A DNA stretch of 64,000 nucleotides, taken from the NCBI GenBank assembly GCA_003864495.1, contig ML133401.1, forward strand, positions 4,393,189 to 4,457,188. Direction: 5' to 3'. Positions 13,243-25,361 of the stretch are shown one piece after another. The stretch's first letter is position 1, and each line of letters starts with the position of its first letter. The translations under genes were made by a program, and so were the position numbers. The notes beneath the pieces were generated by a model, which saw only the letters and a list, made by a program, of their open reading frames with translations, was not told the DNA's origin and ran no database searches. This DNA comes from Nemopilema nomurai (taxonomy: Eukaryota; Cnidaria; Scyphozoa; Rhizostomeae; Rhizostomatidae).

Positions 13243-16200
13243 TAAGAATAACAAGATGAAGTTGCAGTTCATATGGCTTTAAAGAGGATAGCTTGAGTTT
13301 GCGGAGATTTGGAAGACAGCTAGGACAATGTTGGACGATGTGCTAGCAGTTAAATCGATCGAAATCTTTATTTCTTGGCATCAAGCTTTGTTCCCAACAT
13401 TATTAGTCGGGCACAGTTGAGAAAATTAATTGTTCACTTTTATGAAATGAACATCACTTTTTATGCTCCCTTTAGTTAACAAGTCGCCAATATGAGCAAA
13501 CCATCAGATTTGATAATGAAATAAACAATTCCAAAATTTAAGCAAACCAAGAAAGCAATAGCATATGCAGGCACCGAGTAAAAGTATACGAAAAACGTTT
13601 TTAATCTGTATCTATACTGAAGACAAAGCTTTCACAGTTTCTACACGATAACAGAATCTGTTACTTCCAGCAAATTGCCACTTTTATTGAGTATTCATTG
13701 AGTATCAAAGTTTGGTATTCTGGCCGTTGAACTTCAATGTAAACAAAATATAACAACCGCATTGCACAGTACAGCGAAAAAAATTAGTGCTGCATACTTG
13801 AAGCATTTACCGTCTGATATTCCCCTGCGGATGCAAAAGTCGGGAAATGACCAAGAACTAACAGAATAAATAACGCGGCATAAATCTGATCAAACAAACG
13901 CATTATTCATTCTGTCAGTTTTGAAAAACGTTCCGACATTTGCACAATCTGCGAGAGGAAGAAGTCTCTATTTCTGTCGTATTTCGAAAAACATTTGTTG
14001 GCATTTTGATGTAATCTTAAAGGCATTGAGTCATGATAAATGGAATGCGTATACCCAAATTGCAAAAATTGCCGAGTCATTATGATAGCTCCGTTAATCT
14101 GACTCTATGTCAAGCAAACTGCACACATGATGCTATAACATCGCAGTTGATGTCTGATCACATGAAAGCCAATTCATCACAAGAAAACGGACAACAGCCC
14201 GTGGAAAACCACAATTTACCACGACTCAATGCTTTTAATGCTTCTATTCTGCAGCTCCAACCTTAGATACAACAAACAAGACCCACCACAGCATCCCTTC
14301 ACCCCACAACACCCTTCACCCCTATACCCCTTCACCCCTACACCATAGAATCTGCTGGCATCGAACATATCCTACAATGCCCTAAGCATATACAAATCTA
14401 TTTAGCACTTGTAGGCATCTATAAGGTGACATTTGTGACTTATTTGCAAACGTGGACAAAGAACGACTGAGCTTTGCAAATGGTTCACATTATCGTCTCG
14501 ATGACCTCAGCCAAGGCCCCTTAGTCCAGAGAGCGCTGCTTTAAATCGCAAATACTATTTGTAGCCACATGGTCAAACCTGTGGGAAATGTTTAGAGAAA
14601 AACGCGTAATCCAGGAACTGCTTGGTTAAAAATATGACATGTTCTTGGAGAAGAGCGGAAAGCGGATAAGAGTTGGGTGAACTTTTAAAGAGTTCATCAG
14701 GCTGAGAGTGCTTCGAAAAAACCATTACGCAAAATTGTTGATTGTGATGCGAATCACAGGATATGGTTCGACCCCAAAACATAGTCTGGTCTCTCCCTCT
14801 CGCAATTCCTTGACTTTCTTTTGACCATGCCAAGGATACCTATCTAGCCGGAACGCTCAAATTTCAATTCGCCCTTCAAAAACTTTTAGCAGAGGCAATG
14901 GAGGGTTTGATGCTGAAATGAATCGCAATAAAACTAATCGACTTACATTTTTATCCCGGCTAGATAGATCGATGATCGTTATTTTGCTGATAAGCTCCAA
15001 CGGCAATTCATCTTCTATTCGTGCCTGCAAAATAATTTAAAAATTTATACAAGTATTAACATCTATTCAAAAATATTATTGTACGCAACGAGAAACAGTT
15101 AGTTCGGACATGACCTCCTTTTCTCTGCGTCAACACGCTTATTGTGTTTGACTGGTCAATGGCGGCTTCAAGGAGAATTTTAAAATGTTACTGGATGGAA
15201 ATTTTTGGGGAAATAGAAGAATAGGGTTATTTGTAACGAGGGGCAAATCACTTTAAAAAAATCTCATACACCTTTTGTGAAAATCCTATCGTTTTATCAA
15301 AAATTCCCTGGAAATCCCTTGTTTTCGTGGAAATTTCGTACGCTATTTGCAAGAGTGGAGTGCCCCTCTATTTGGAATTCTTGACTAGAAAACGTTGAAA
15401 ACCGGCTATTTTGCTCGTTTTTGCGAAAATAATAGCTATGGTTATGATATCAATCCTAATATTATGGATGATTTGAATAAAATTATGCTTTCAGCATGTG
15501 AAACTGCCGAATCTAACTGAAGAAACTCTAGGCCCGACTTTCGTTTCAGAAAATTCTTGAGGCATTACGCGTAAGAATTGGATTCTCGTCGATTAGATAC
15601 AGAAACATCCCTTTTATTGCCCAGTACTATAAAACTACTACAAGCACTACCCTGAACAGAAAATATTAATCAGATGACGAAGAAAATTTTGCTTAATCTT
15701 TTGACGCAGTTTTTCGGTTTGTTAAAAAAGAAGCTAATATGGGATTTGCCAGAGGGAATTTAAAATATCCCATTAACCTGTATTGAGTTTACAGTGATTC
15801 AGGCGTAAACCCATCTGTAAGGAGCTTAGCCAAGACACAAAGAAAACGGCTTTCTTTGTTAGAAAGGGGTCACTTGTCGAGCTCAGAAGAATTTGCAAAT
15901 ACAAAAGCCCTTCAAGAGAAAATCGCCATGTTCAAAAGAAAACTCCAAAGCCGCTATGAAATGTATAAGGTGGTTCTCCGGAATTCCGTTTACAGATTTG
16001 CTTCAGAACTCGAAGCTTTGACGAAGAATTTCTCCTAACAAGCATTAGGAAATAATTTGGATTATTATCGACAGTGTCAAAACAAACGCAGGTTTCAACT
16101 GAAAGCTTCACTTAAGTCCCTAAGTAGCACAAACTAGCAGAGATGAAATAAAAACTTTCCACTGAATTCATTACACGTCTATCCCTAGTAATACGCATCT

Positions 16201-19200
16201 GGTCTGGTTAAGGATGCTTGCCAAGTTCCTTTCAACGTTAGAATTTGCGATATCCGATACATACTTCAAATTGCATTAGACAGATTAACCAGTCTAGTTC
16301 ATTTTACAAGGCCCGTTAATATACTCTGAAAGAGCCTCTTTTTGTTCAATATTCTCAAAATGTTCTGCATACGATTTTGCCAGAACAAGTTTTCAGTCTC
16401 CAGCCAAATTCCTCATCAATCTTCGTTTGGACTCGCCACTCAAAGACCAAACATTCTTGTGAAAATCAAATTATGAAAAGAGTTCCTGAAAGATCTTAAC
16501 AAAGTTATCTACATCTTCAAAGATTAAACTGTTGTTTTCAAGGCTTAGAAAATGTGCACAAAAAGAGAGGTTTTGTGAAAACGCTTTTCGCAAAAGGCTT
16601 TTTGAATAGTTTTAAAAGAAAAATTCAAAACAGAATCCATGGGACCAGCTCATAGACTAATCAAATTAAATTAGCAGGGAAAAACCTATGGGAAGCCCAA
16701 CCAAAAAGGCTGCAAAAGACGTCAATTTGCGCGAGTTCCTGACATACAGCATTGAGACTATTTAAAAATAAGTTTTCAAGGTTGCATGTATTTATTAACA
16801 TGACCAAAGAACAATTAGGAAGAAAACACTCACCTGTGTCAAAGTCATTTTGAAAATCGCATGAGAATTACCACGTGAAGAAGGATCTAGAGCTGCCAGT
16901 CGGCGTCTAAAAAGAAGGGAGTAGTTGTGTATTGCAAGCTTCATTTGCTGCAATAATGATCTGCTTTTCATAGCAAGGAAACGTTGCTCCAGAAATGTTA
17001 ACTTAAATGCCATATACTTTGCTCCACCAACACTTTGCTAACACATTCTTATTTCTATTTGCTCCCTTTCTGTGATTCCAAAAAAATTACAGAGGTTGGG
17101 CATCAGGCATCTGGACTCATTTAAACTTACAAATGCCTAGGTAAAATTTTCAGTCTGTAATGATGCGAGCCTTTGTACACAATAAAGAGTTGTGTAAGGT
17201 CTCTACCCTAACAGTTTACTGTAAATAAAGCAAAATGGAAGTTTTAAAAATGTGTCCTATGAAAGCATGGAGTATAACAAATTTTCATTTGGATTCCTAT
17301 CGAAGGTGAATCCACAGTGATGTTTAAAGATCCCAGGCCTACCCATGGAAATTGATGAATAAACTCAGATTGCACCTAGAGAAATTTTCAAGTTTAATGC
17401 TTCTTCAAAGGAACTGTAGCCCAATGCAGTATTGTTTTATTGTGCTTGAGTTGAAAACAGGACAACAATTGCTTTAGTGCCTTAACAGCCAAATATGTTG
17501 CTTTCAAAAGGGAAATAAACCATGATATCAATTTGTGACAAAAAGACATTGTTTGGTTAATAATCTGCTGCATACATGAGGGTCTTGATCTTACAAAAAA
17601 TAAAATGAGCAAGCTTATAAAAAAAACATTGCTAATTATGATAGAGCAACTCAGAATCTCAACAAGCAGCTGCTAATATTCTAGGCAGCACCTGATGTCA
17701 ATAAAAATAGTTGACGCACCTTCGCTTTACAGCTTTTTCCATCAGACTTTTAGCTTCATTTGCATCAGTGACAATGTGCTTGCTCAGCTTATCAATATAG
17801 ACTCCCATGTCAGGATGCTCACGTACTAAAGAAAAGGTAAAATAAATTAAAACAGAAATACAAATTTAATGGATAAACAGTGGGCTGACTAAGGGTGATT
17901 GTTGCAAATAAACCTTTTGCTGCATTTTTACATTGGGCTTAATGCGCTGCTGCTTGAGGCCCTGAGCTCTCCCTAGAGACGAATACCAAATCAACCTGAG
18001 CTACATTGAAAACGAATTAGGCAATCTACAAATGAGACTCTTTCTGTAAATGGTTTTCCAAACCTTTTAACTTGTGAGATCCTTCTGAGGACTTTACTGA
18101 GCTTCTTTCTGATATCAGATCAGATATGTCATTTCCACACACTTCAAGAAAGCTGCAACAAAAACATAAAAAGTGGTTAGGTTCAGAACGATTTCAAATT
18201 TTCAAAATAAAAACAGAGAAAAGCAGAGAATTGTTTATGAACAAACCTCAACTCGGTTCTAAATGTTGTTGACTCATCATAAGTTGATGCCTTTTCATAA
18301 ACTGATTCTATAACTTCATGAATGATTCCAGTTTGGCGACTGTCCCCAAACAAAACCCAGGACTTCCCTGTATCCTTTGCACCATAAGTAAAGACAGATG
18401 TATTGTAACCTTGAAATGCATTTTTTATGACAAACTGTGACACTGATGTGTGAACCTGCTTGAAAGAAAATGGTACAGCTATATCAATATGCAACAGTAT
18501 GTTTAAATATTTAGCATTTAATGTTTTGCGGTAACTCAGCCAAGCTAGGGTAGAGCTGCATGAATTCTATCCTTATCATTATTTATTTCCAATTTTAATC
18601 ATTATACACAAATTTTATCACGTCAAACAGATCTTACAAGCTAGAAAAGCAATTATCAGGCACTCCTTTTGGTTAACTAGTACAGTGCTCCTTGAAAAAA
18701 AATTTGCTATATTATAGAGATGTGAGGCTATATGTGTACTGTCTAAAGGAAATCGATTTTGGTCTGAGAATAACATTCACAAACATAGCAATCCACAGCT
18801 CACATTTCCATCATAGTTCAAACTTTCCTGTTTCAAGAATCCTCAAAAAAGATGGTTTTTTGAATGACAGCTCTCCTGAGAAGAGTTATGACAACAGGCC
18901 CTATTAGAAAAGCCCAGAAAAAATCTTAAGTATAATTGGAAAAATTTCACTTCCAGGTATAGTTCACATCTTAAGTCATCATACCTGTTTTGAAGAAGTT
19001 GATTCATCTCCAAGAACAAATGGCTAAAATTAAAAAAACAGCATGGATCATGGAAACAAATAATAAAACGACCAATCTCGGCAAGGACATTTGATACTCA
19101 TCATCTTAAATATTAAATATTCTTTTTGAACTTTATAAACATAGCATTAGCTTGTGAATAATATGTAATGACCAATGTTGAATAAATGTTGTATAATTAT

Positions 19201-19906
19201 TTTAAATGCGTCGAAGGGGAGTGAAATACAACTGAGCTATGAGTGATTCATATTACCTGTTGGAAATGCATGTGATAAACTCATGTGATTAGGATATCAT
19301 AGAACAAATTGAAAGAGCACTTTTACAGCAGAAAAACGATGAAAATCGCGACATTAATGGCTGCAGAAATATCGTGAAAGTCCAATACAAGAACAGCTGT
19401 TTACGACCTACGATGCTCATTTGTCAGTGATGAATGGGGAAGCAGATGGCTACTTGTTGCAAACATATTTGGATTAAAAGGCTTAGAACTAATTTCTGTA
19501 CTTCAAAAACAATGAAATTAAAACAAAAACGTGTAGTTTTGTGCTTGTTATGCTGCCATCAAATGATTTTCGCGTCAGAACACCACACGGGCTTGTTTAC
19601 ATTTCGTAGTATCTAGAAAACTAATGTCAAAAATGGCCTAACTTAATATTTCCATATCTCCTATCTCCCAAGCACTTGCAATCTATAGCATTTACACCAA
19701 CATTCAAAAGCATGCACGATTTTACTGTTTGGCAGGAGAAGTATCGATGTACAAACCCCATAGTCCCATGTGAAAGTTTTCTCCCTTCCATCGCCAAAGC
19801 GAATTTTTAATTGATTTCCGTCCACTCTCGTTGCATTCTTTAAGTTTTTCGATTTCTCATCTTTTGTCAAAGATCGGATACAAACGCCAACTTTTACAGC
19901 TTCCAT
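1663..19906 (-). CDS. Kinesin-3-like protein with divergent motor (KIF16B/KIF28-like), probably 3' partial
   Basis: Seventeen exons joined by GT-AG sites with consistent phase: 19757-19906, 18985-19023, 18247-18455, 18064-18152, 17720-17825, 16834-16906, 14947-15024, 12653-12832, 12157-12315, 11036-11107, 10697-10813, 9825-9948, 9224-9296, 7766-7875, 7032-7154, 4494-5064, 1669-2644 (1083 codons). Domains in order are motor (1-361), neck helices (362-424), FHA (about 425-567) and coiled coil (568-1060). The motor-neck-FHA order and the FHA motif FRFNHPKEAA are typical of kinesin-3, whose members carry vesicles along microtubules. The start is the first ATG, giving MEAVKVGVC, where kinesin motors normally begin. 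The last exon either ends at an in-frame TGA (1663-1665) or splices at GAG|GTATGA and continues left. KIF16B proteins end in a PX domain, which is not visible here, so I favour truncation by the window. Paralogue identity is uncertain. Confidence 0.9.
3265..3770. repeat. 36-bp AT-rich minisatellite, about 14 copies
   Basis: A head-to-tail array in the intron between the two coiled-coil exons of the kinesin gene. The unit starts AGGTCAATAATATATGGCCT and continues with GTTTTATAATATTTTA. Because 36 is divisible by three, both strands read through as 12-residue peptide repeats (RSIIYGLFYNIL on plus, LKYYKTGHILLT on minus). These are artefacts of the period. The right-hand copies vary by 1-2 bases in the T/A run. 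Confidence 0.97.
3964..4330. mobile_element. tRNA-like inverted-repeat element with 14-bp flanking duplication
   Basis: Positions 3985-4042 and about 4272-4328 are near-perfect inverted repeats of about 57 bp, running from ATCATAGAGAGTGCGG through CCGAGCGAGACTCGAAC. Each arm carries a tRNA-type T-arm/B box; only the right one also has an A box. The flanks TTCCTTGTTCATAC (3950-3963) and TTCCTTGTTCGTAC (4331-4344) match at 13 of 14 positions and look like a target-site duplication of the length made by LINE-type integration. It lies in a kinesin intron. It could be a SINE pair inserted head to head or a single composite element. Confidence 0.75.
4230..4303 (+). other. tRNA-like Pol III module (A and B boxes) in the repeat element
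   Basis: The sequence folds as a tRNA-like cloverleaf: acceptor GACCCGA/TCGGATC with one mismatch, D arm GCTC...GAGC, anticodon stem TTGGC/GTCAG around GTACGAA (anticodon ACG, an Arg type), and T arm GTGGG TTCGAGT CTCGC. The A box TAGCTCAGTTGG and B box GGTTCGAGTC are close to consensus. An extra base before the anticodon stem, the acceptor mismatch and the setting inside an inverted repeat make a SINE promoter more likely than a working tRNA gene. Confidence 0.6.
7032..11107 (-). CDS. Kinesin neck helices and FHA-domain exons (10-15)
   Basis: Exons 11036-11107 and 10697-10813 encode KLIRELKAEIDALKEQ and an ELMQRLTGIWEDKW segment, the neck helix and the conserved region before the FHA domain in kinesin-3. 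Exons 9825-9948, 9224-9296, 7766-7875 and 7032-7154 encode the FHA domain: PHFVSLGGGRLSVGV, then NHCMIEYDGDVVVLHPGNG, then a RFNHP stretch. In known kinesin-3 proteins this part fixes the dimer and autoinhibited state and can bind partners. I chose the donor CAG|GTGCGT at 7031 because it gives the correct phase (G + AT = Asp) into the coiled-coil exon. Reading on would reach a stop 19 codons later. Confidence 0.85.
12157..19906 (-). CDS. Kinesin motor-domain exons (1-9), degenerate nucleotide motifs
   Basis: Nine exons give a 361-residue motor, the usual length. The P-loop is present as GAKDTGKS (residues 88-95), after NAFQGYNTSVFTY, which matches the family's AFEGYNxxxFAY. The other three nucleotide-contact motifs are changed: RxRP near the N-terminus is CIRS; switch I, normally SSRSH, is SSRGNSH (207-213); switch II, normally DLAGSE, is DLSSRD (241-246). 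The helix after switch II lacks the NKSL motif, and a 20-residue Asn/Asp-rich stretch stands where LKEGxxINKSL is expected. The rest is normal: VPYRDS, then LTWMMKDTLGGNS and NIINKPMVNE at the motor end. I see no missing exon in the 2.1-kb intron between 12833 and 14946. From family knowledge, loss of the switch II Gly and Glu should impair ATP-driven stepping. Confidence 0.88.
12302..12475. repeat. Duplicated splice-acceptor region
   Basis: The intron end of kinesin exon 9 (about 12310-12360, containing CAGAACACGATTGAAGCTCA) is repeated about 110 bp to the right (about 12421-12475, CAGAATACGATTGAAGCTCA). Both contain the minus-strand acceptor CAG. The downstream copy joins the exon; the upstream copy is a potential decoy acceptor. 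Confidence 0.7.
13194..13242. repeat. (GAT)n microsatellite
   Basis: About sixteen GAT triplets with one interruption, in the intron between kinesin exons 7 and 8. It reads as poly-Asp on plus and poly-His on minus, but no splice signals or conserved flanks suggest coding. Confidence 0.95.
13770..13875 (+). repeat. Dispersed repeat family, copy 1 (diverged)
   Basis: Shares an ordered set of motifs with the copies at about 26740-26870, 49020-49190 and (reversed) 53150-53320: TGCATACTTGAA, then a GTCTGATATTCC segment (GTCCGACACTCC elsewhere), GGATGCAAAAGTCGGGAAAT and ACTAACAGAATAAATA. Most diverged copy; no ORF. Confidence 0.6.
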
Positions 19907-22900
19907 GAAACTTTCTTGTGATACTGGTAACTTGAGCAAACAATTTTCCGTGAATCTTGTTGATCCAACGTTTGGTCAATGAAACAAATGTCCCTCTCGC
20001 ATCTGTTCGGCCTAATTCGTGCCGTCTCTAATCACCATTAAATAGAAAATGACCAGACAAAACTACTGCACCTTGGTAACCAAAAGAATTTATCTGTTTT
20101 CTGTTCAATTAACAACTTTATACCTCCCTTCGCTTCAGCAAACATTTCGCCCACTGGCGACAAGTGATCACCGAAAGTAAATTCTCGCTACTCATTCAGG
20201 CGTAGAGATGCCCTGTTTTCAAGAGGCGCCATTTCCTTCCCTGTGGTTAACCAAGTCAAATATTTGTGGATATTTATCAAAAATTAAAAAACATACTGAA
20301 ATAACCCTATTTTGCAGAAAGTTAAAGCAAAACGAAGATCCTTCATCTCCCCAGGCTTTTAAAAAATGCTGTCTAAAATATTGCTTTTAACTTGACCGAA
20401 AAATAATTGATTATGCATTGGTACAAATAATGGAATTAAATGCCCCCTTTCAGGTAGCTATTCTTTTATGGATGAAAAATTGACTATTTGTCAAACAATT
20501 CAATCAGCGCTTGTGTTGATTAGAAAGTTTCGACGAATTAAAGATCGTAGTTCAATAAACTCACAGGTACTATTGACTGAGTTGAGAATAATATTGACTG
20601 CTTTAAATTGAAAGAAAGTTGTCCAATTATAGACAAAGCGAAACACTTATCAGCTATTCTAGGCCACTCACTAGATTCACACATAGGTGGCAATATTTAC
20701 AACTTTCTCACTCTACTTCCTATCGGTGCAAAATTTAGACTAGTTTATCTCCCTGCATGACCTGGGATGAAGGCATCGGCATTGTTTCACTGCCAGAAAG
20801 TCAATTGAGATTTAGGCATTATCAGCACCTTGGTCACGCAATGACAAAAGTTTGGCGCCATTTGTAAAGTCGAGGGCGTTAAAGAAACTCGGAAGCACCT
20901 CCCGCCCCAACGCCGGATCGAGAGAGAACTTTATGAAAGGCGTAAGACATATCCACCTCTTCTTTACGTGGAAAAGGTTGAAACTTGGATTTAAAAACTT
21001 TGATAATTTACAGTTGTTATTCGCTCAGGTTGAAAATTATGGTTGTTTTTTGGGGCAAAATTATTCCGTCAACATTCATGCTTTCTCATTCTCACTCACG
21101 CGTTTTTACATTCACATACACATCAAATGTTTTTGCTGTGTTTGTGATTTCTCACGTTTTGAGAAAATAAGGAGGCTGGCTCTTCTCGGAGGACATCTTG
21201 CAGCGATTCACTCCTGTCTTTAGAAACGGTTTTGCTTTAAGCATTCTGTGCCTCGCAATGGACGCAGGAAGGGCGTCAGTGGACCGGTAACAGAGACCTA
21301 TAAGAGCTGGCTTTATTTAATCCAACGAAATAACTTTTTTCGATCGTTTGTTCCAACTCCACTCCGGAAATCCAAGGAGAGTGTGCTGTGGTGACGAAAC
21401 AATCCGTTGCACAATTAATCACACATCTCCAGCCCCACCTCCTTTTTTGCACGAGTTGAAGCTCCTTTCCTGTTCTGCAGCTGTTTTCGTTAAATTCTCT
21501 GAGTCATTTTCAGTTCCATGATCTTCCGCGAATTGTTGGGATTCTCTTGGTTATTGTTGATAAAGCCACTTCACTCCTTACGCAAGTTTTCGGTGTGAAA
21601 GAAGCATCGACATTTGCTAGGCCTAAAAGTGCAGGTTGCATGTCCAGGAAATTGTGGTCGTGTCCAGGAAACTCAGAAGATTGGTTCACATAGCCTCCGT
21701 CATCGCGCCCAACACGGAGTGCTGGATTTGACGTTGGATTGTTTTGACCGTATCTTACAACACTTTGATTGTGAGACCTAGTGGACACCTTTTTATAATT
21801 TTCTAGGACTTGGAGAGCAGTAGCAAGCAACATATTTGGTTAGCAGACATTGAGAACGAAGTCTAGCTTTCGGCTATGGCCTTGGCCGCTTTTGCTTTGG
21901 ACGTCAGCCATCTTTGTTTAGGGTCCGCTCATGCGCTCAACTTTTGTCACATTGTAAACGCGGGCACTGCATGAAACAGAAAATGTCGGATTAAATTTTA
22001 GATACCCTTGAGCACCCTTACTAAATATCATCGAGCTCTGGATTGAAATTTTTGATACAGTTGACAAAGGGCTTAAGGATGAACTGTCCAATAAAACTTC
22101 TTCAATTTATTTTCGTTGTCATGGCAGTTCTACACTAAGCCTCGTTTGATTTGAGTGTGAAGAAGAGGCTACTCAGACAACTAGAAAGAAGCTACTCAAA
22201 AAATGATTCACAATATGAGACTATAAACTCCATTTTTGAGGAATTTTCTATACCCATTTCCATTTATTAACACCCCACCCTAATTATGCATTTTATGTCA
22301 ATTTCCTCCCCCACCCATTTCTTAGTTACAAATTTCAGGAAATCTTAGCATTTCAATCTATTGTGTCCCCCCATTTTAGGGTTTTCAAAACATGTCATCC
22401 CCTCTTTCTTAGACCCCCTACAATTTGATACTTGAGAGAATATAAACAATTTCTCTACCATTAATTTTGTCTGTCAACGAAAGCCTCAAGCAAGGCCAAG
22501 CGTGTCCTCAATTAACATAGAATCGCTTGGATTAAAATGATTTTGCATTGTTTTTCGTTTAATATCAACTTGAGTTTTGCCTTGCTTTTAGCTGAACGCT
22601 GTTTTCAAAAGATAACAGTAATGGTTGTTTGATGATTGCAGGTGTGATTAAATCGAGATCGTGACATCAAATGGGCGGTGCTATGATCAGAAGCGTAAGC
22701 AAGCGATAAACGCCCTGATAACATGTGACAATGATTATCGAATAGGAGATTAAGTGGAATGCACGAAATTAAACCCACTCGAGTGAAGGTAAACGATCTT
22801 GGGTGTCCGGCAGGAGTCGTGCTTCAACAAGTTGACAAAGGTCTGCCCTGCTGTATAATGAAAAAGCAGAGTCTATTTCATGGCATTGCAACGTTTCAGA

Positions 22901-25057
22901 CGATACAAAATTGACATGCCCTGGGAAAACTTCTGCAACGTGTTAGATTTTTGTTAATTAGTTATGTTGCGTGCAGTGTCTCTGATTAATCTTAATCTTG
23001 TTAACAAATATGTATTGTCTTGTGTCATTGTGTTGTTTCCGTTATTGTGATTTCGTTCATTGTTGTAGAGTGCCGTATAACTGTTGATTGTCATCTTCAA
23101 CTATATTCAGTTTGTTTCGTGTCCATTAGTCAGTCTTGCTAAAATCAAATAGAGATACGTTGTTCTATCGACTGTCTTACTTGGCTTAGGCCCTAAGCAC
23201 GCCATCGTCCTCCACGCTAGCAAAGAACCCAGATTCGTTACACTTCATGAAATCATATACTCGTATTTTTTCATAAGAAAGTGATTTATAAGAAAGTAGT
23301 ACTGGATTGTCAAAAAGTTAAGAAAGTTCAGTACTGGCTTTTGCAAACCTAACCAAATTTTAAAATTGTTTTTACCCAATAAAGATAAACAAGAAAAACA
23401 ATTAATAAATTTCATCCTGTGACCGATTAGAGTTATTCGGGAAAAAAACTTCAACAACTCAATAAAAGATCCAATTGTATGTTTATAACAAAAAAAATAA
23501 TTAGAACACCTTCTCAATATTCGAAGTTTTGTCTGCTAACACTTTCAATTCTGACTGTCTACTTTGTTGAATTCTACTAACCAAGAAATCCATTCTAAAA
23601 GAAAGTCTTAAGAGAGTTTGAGTACTGGAATTGTCAGATTATTGAGAAAGTTTGAGTACTTGGGGCACTTAAAAATTTCTTATAAAAAGAACTACGCGCA
23701 GTTGCATCTGAAAAGCCAGCTTTCAGGGCCAATCTCCTGAGAGACCACTTTTGCAGGGCTCAAAAATTTAACCTTAAACTGAAGCTGGATGTACATTTTT
23801 AACTAAAGCTGCCTTTTTCATTGCCTGACAGGCCATGAAACGTTACATGGTTCTTTTTTGAGCTGAATCCACTGAAATTCGTGGCGTGGAAGGATGCTTT
23901 GTTGGTGGTGTTTGTTTGTAGCCAAAAAACAATGATTTCATGGACTTAGAATCAGCTTTGAAATTTTTTACGGGTCCCTTTGTTAGAGGGACAAGGGGCC
24001 AGTTCTGCTACACAAATAGTCTCTTCTGAGCTACACAAATAGCAGAAGGCTTGGTAACAGATTTACCAAGTCTCTAATTGAATCTTAAGCATCAACGGCA
24101 AGTTTTTCCATGAAAGTATGTTTGAGACTACACTCTCGAACCAGCTTTTCCTCATTCCACGGGGTAAATTTTCCCAATTTGATAAACGTTCTCTGTTATA
24201 ATCTTCTTTAAAGAAGGAGACAGTATTTGGTAGGCGCACATGCCGATGAATTTATAAAAAGGGAGTATTGCAAGTTGCCCTGGAAAAGCAGCTACTTCAG
24301 TTACCAGCCAAAAAAATGGATTGCGAAAGTTTACGGTGTAAATCATTCATGATAATTCTATACAGCTAAATGACACTACAAGGTGGTAAAAATGGCAAAA
24401 TGTAAATTGGCAAAAACAGAATTCTCGACTACGCCTTACATAATGCATTCACAGGTGCAAGTAGGGTTGACAAATTCAACATGAAATGAAAAATACAAAA
24501 CAAAAATTACAACCAAATATACACCATTCCGATGCAACCTATATCGGCAAAAATGTGTCCACTTTGTTCGGCAAACTGAATACTAAACCGATACTGTCTA
24601 GTAAGCAAATTGGACAAATCGACTTACTAAGACAATTGACGAAAAGAACTATTAAAATGAATAACACTATTGAACATACAGGAAGTGTAATCAGACCATT
24701 GGTTATTACCACGCATCGTTAACCACGCATCGTTTGAAGGAAACTCCCACTTTTTAATTATAAAGAAGAAAGCGTTTCGGAAGATCGACTTCCTATATTC
24801 GGCAAACTCTTTGCAAGTGGTGGATCCCTAAATCTTTGAGGTGCAAAGTCTCGGTTCAGGTTTGGCTGGACTAATGAAGATAGAGCAATTGCCTAATTTG
24901 ATGCCTGGTTATAATTTTATAGTTGATCTTGTGAAAGAAGATTCGTTCTCCGATCACATGTTGTCAAGCATTATGTGCTGAATTGAAGAGATCTTCAACG
25001 CGAACAATTATGAATAACGGATACGAAAGTCGACTACTAGCGCGTGTGCTTCTTTCT
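19907..25057. other. Intergenic region upstream of the kinesin gene
   Basis: Begins with the presumed 5' UTR and promoter of the kinesin gene; no TATA box or start site can be called with confidence. A relatively GC-rich patch at about 20830-21970 could be a promoter region and includes the ORF at 21510-21833. Around 23260-23660 there are loose repeats of AAGAAAGT...GAGTACTGG. I recognise no gene between 22 and 25 kb. Confidence 0.5.
21510..21911 (-). other. Unassigned ORF, possible first exon of an unknown gene
   Basis: An ATG at 21833 opens 107 codons of ordinary composition (LQVLENYKKV near the start, HNFLDMQPALLGLANVDASF in the middle). An earlier ATG at 21911 in the same frame (MADVQSKSGQGHSRK) reaches a TAA two codons before the second ATG. 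A possible donor TGC|GTAAGG lies near the end of the ORF. I do not recognise the protein. It may be an untranslated leader, a lineage-specific gene or chance. Confidence 0.22.
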
Positions 25058-25361
25058 TTAAGGTTCCAAACGAACAGCGAAGATCCAAGATGGTATCTTC
25101 CAGGTTTCTTCTTCTTCAGGTAGAAGATGAAGAGGATCAGCTACATTCCCTGCAAAACGCCAACACTGACACCCGTTTATAATAAACTAGCCTGCTGCCC
25201 AGGAATCTTCTACGTATGTACAGGTTTGGATGCAATAATGTAATTAATCCTCTTGCGATCAATGCGTCTCTACAGTTATACGACCCAATTCCAACGTTTT
25301 TCTCTATGTACATATTCACACAGGCCTATTACAAATATTAGGGCGGCGGTTGCAATGATGC
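25058..25361 (-). other. Two weak candidate exons: membrane helix, then acidic tail
   Basis: Exon A begins at a strong acceptor (T-rich tract, then TTTCAG|GC) at 25361 and encodes IIATAALIFVIGLCEYVHRE, a plausible membrane helix with basic residues after it. It could end at AAAC|GTTGG (25296) or run to a TAA at 25276. Exon B (25058-25149) follows GCAG and, in the phase left by that donor, reads NVADPLHLLPEEEETWKI and on to a stop. The phases fit each other but not the last TMEM145-like exon. It may be the end of an unrecognised membrane protein or chance. Confidence 0.2.

Noticed and set aside
12969..13272. Poly-Asp (plus) or poly-His (minus) ORFs
   Set aside because: A (GAT)n microsatellite in an intron; the flanking codons show no recognisable domain.
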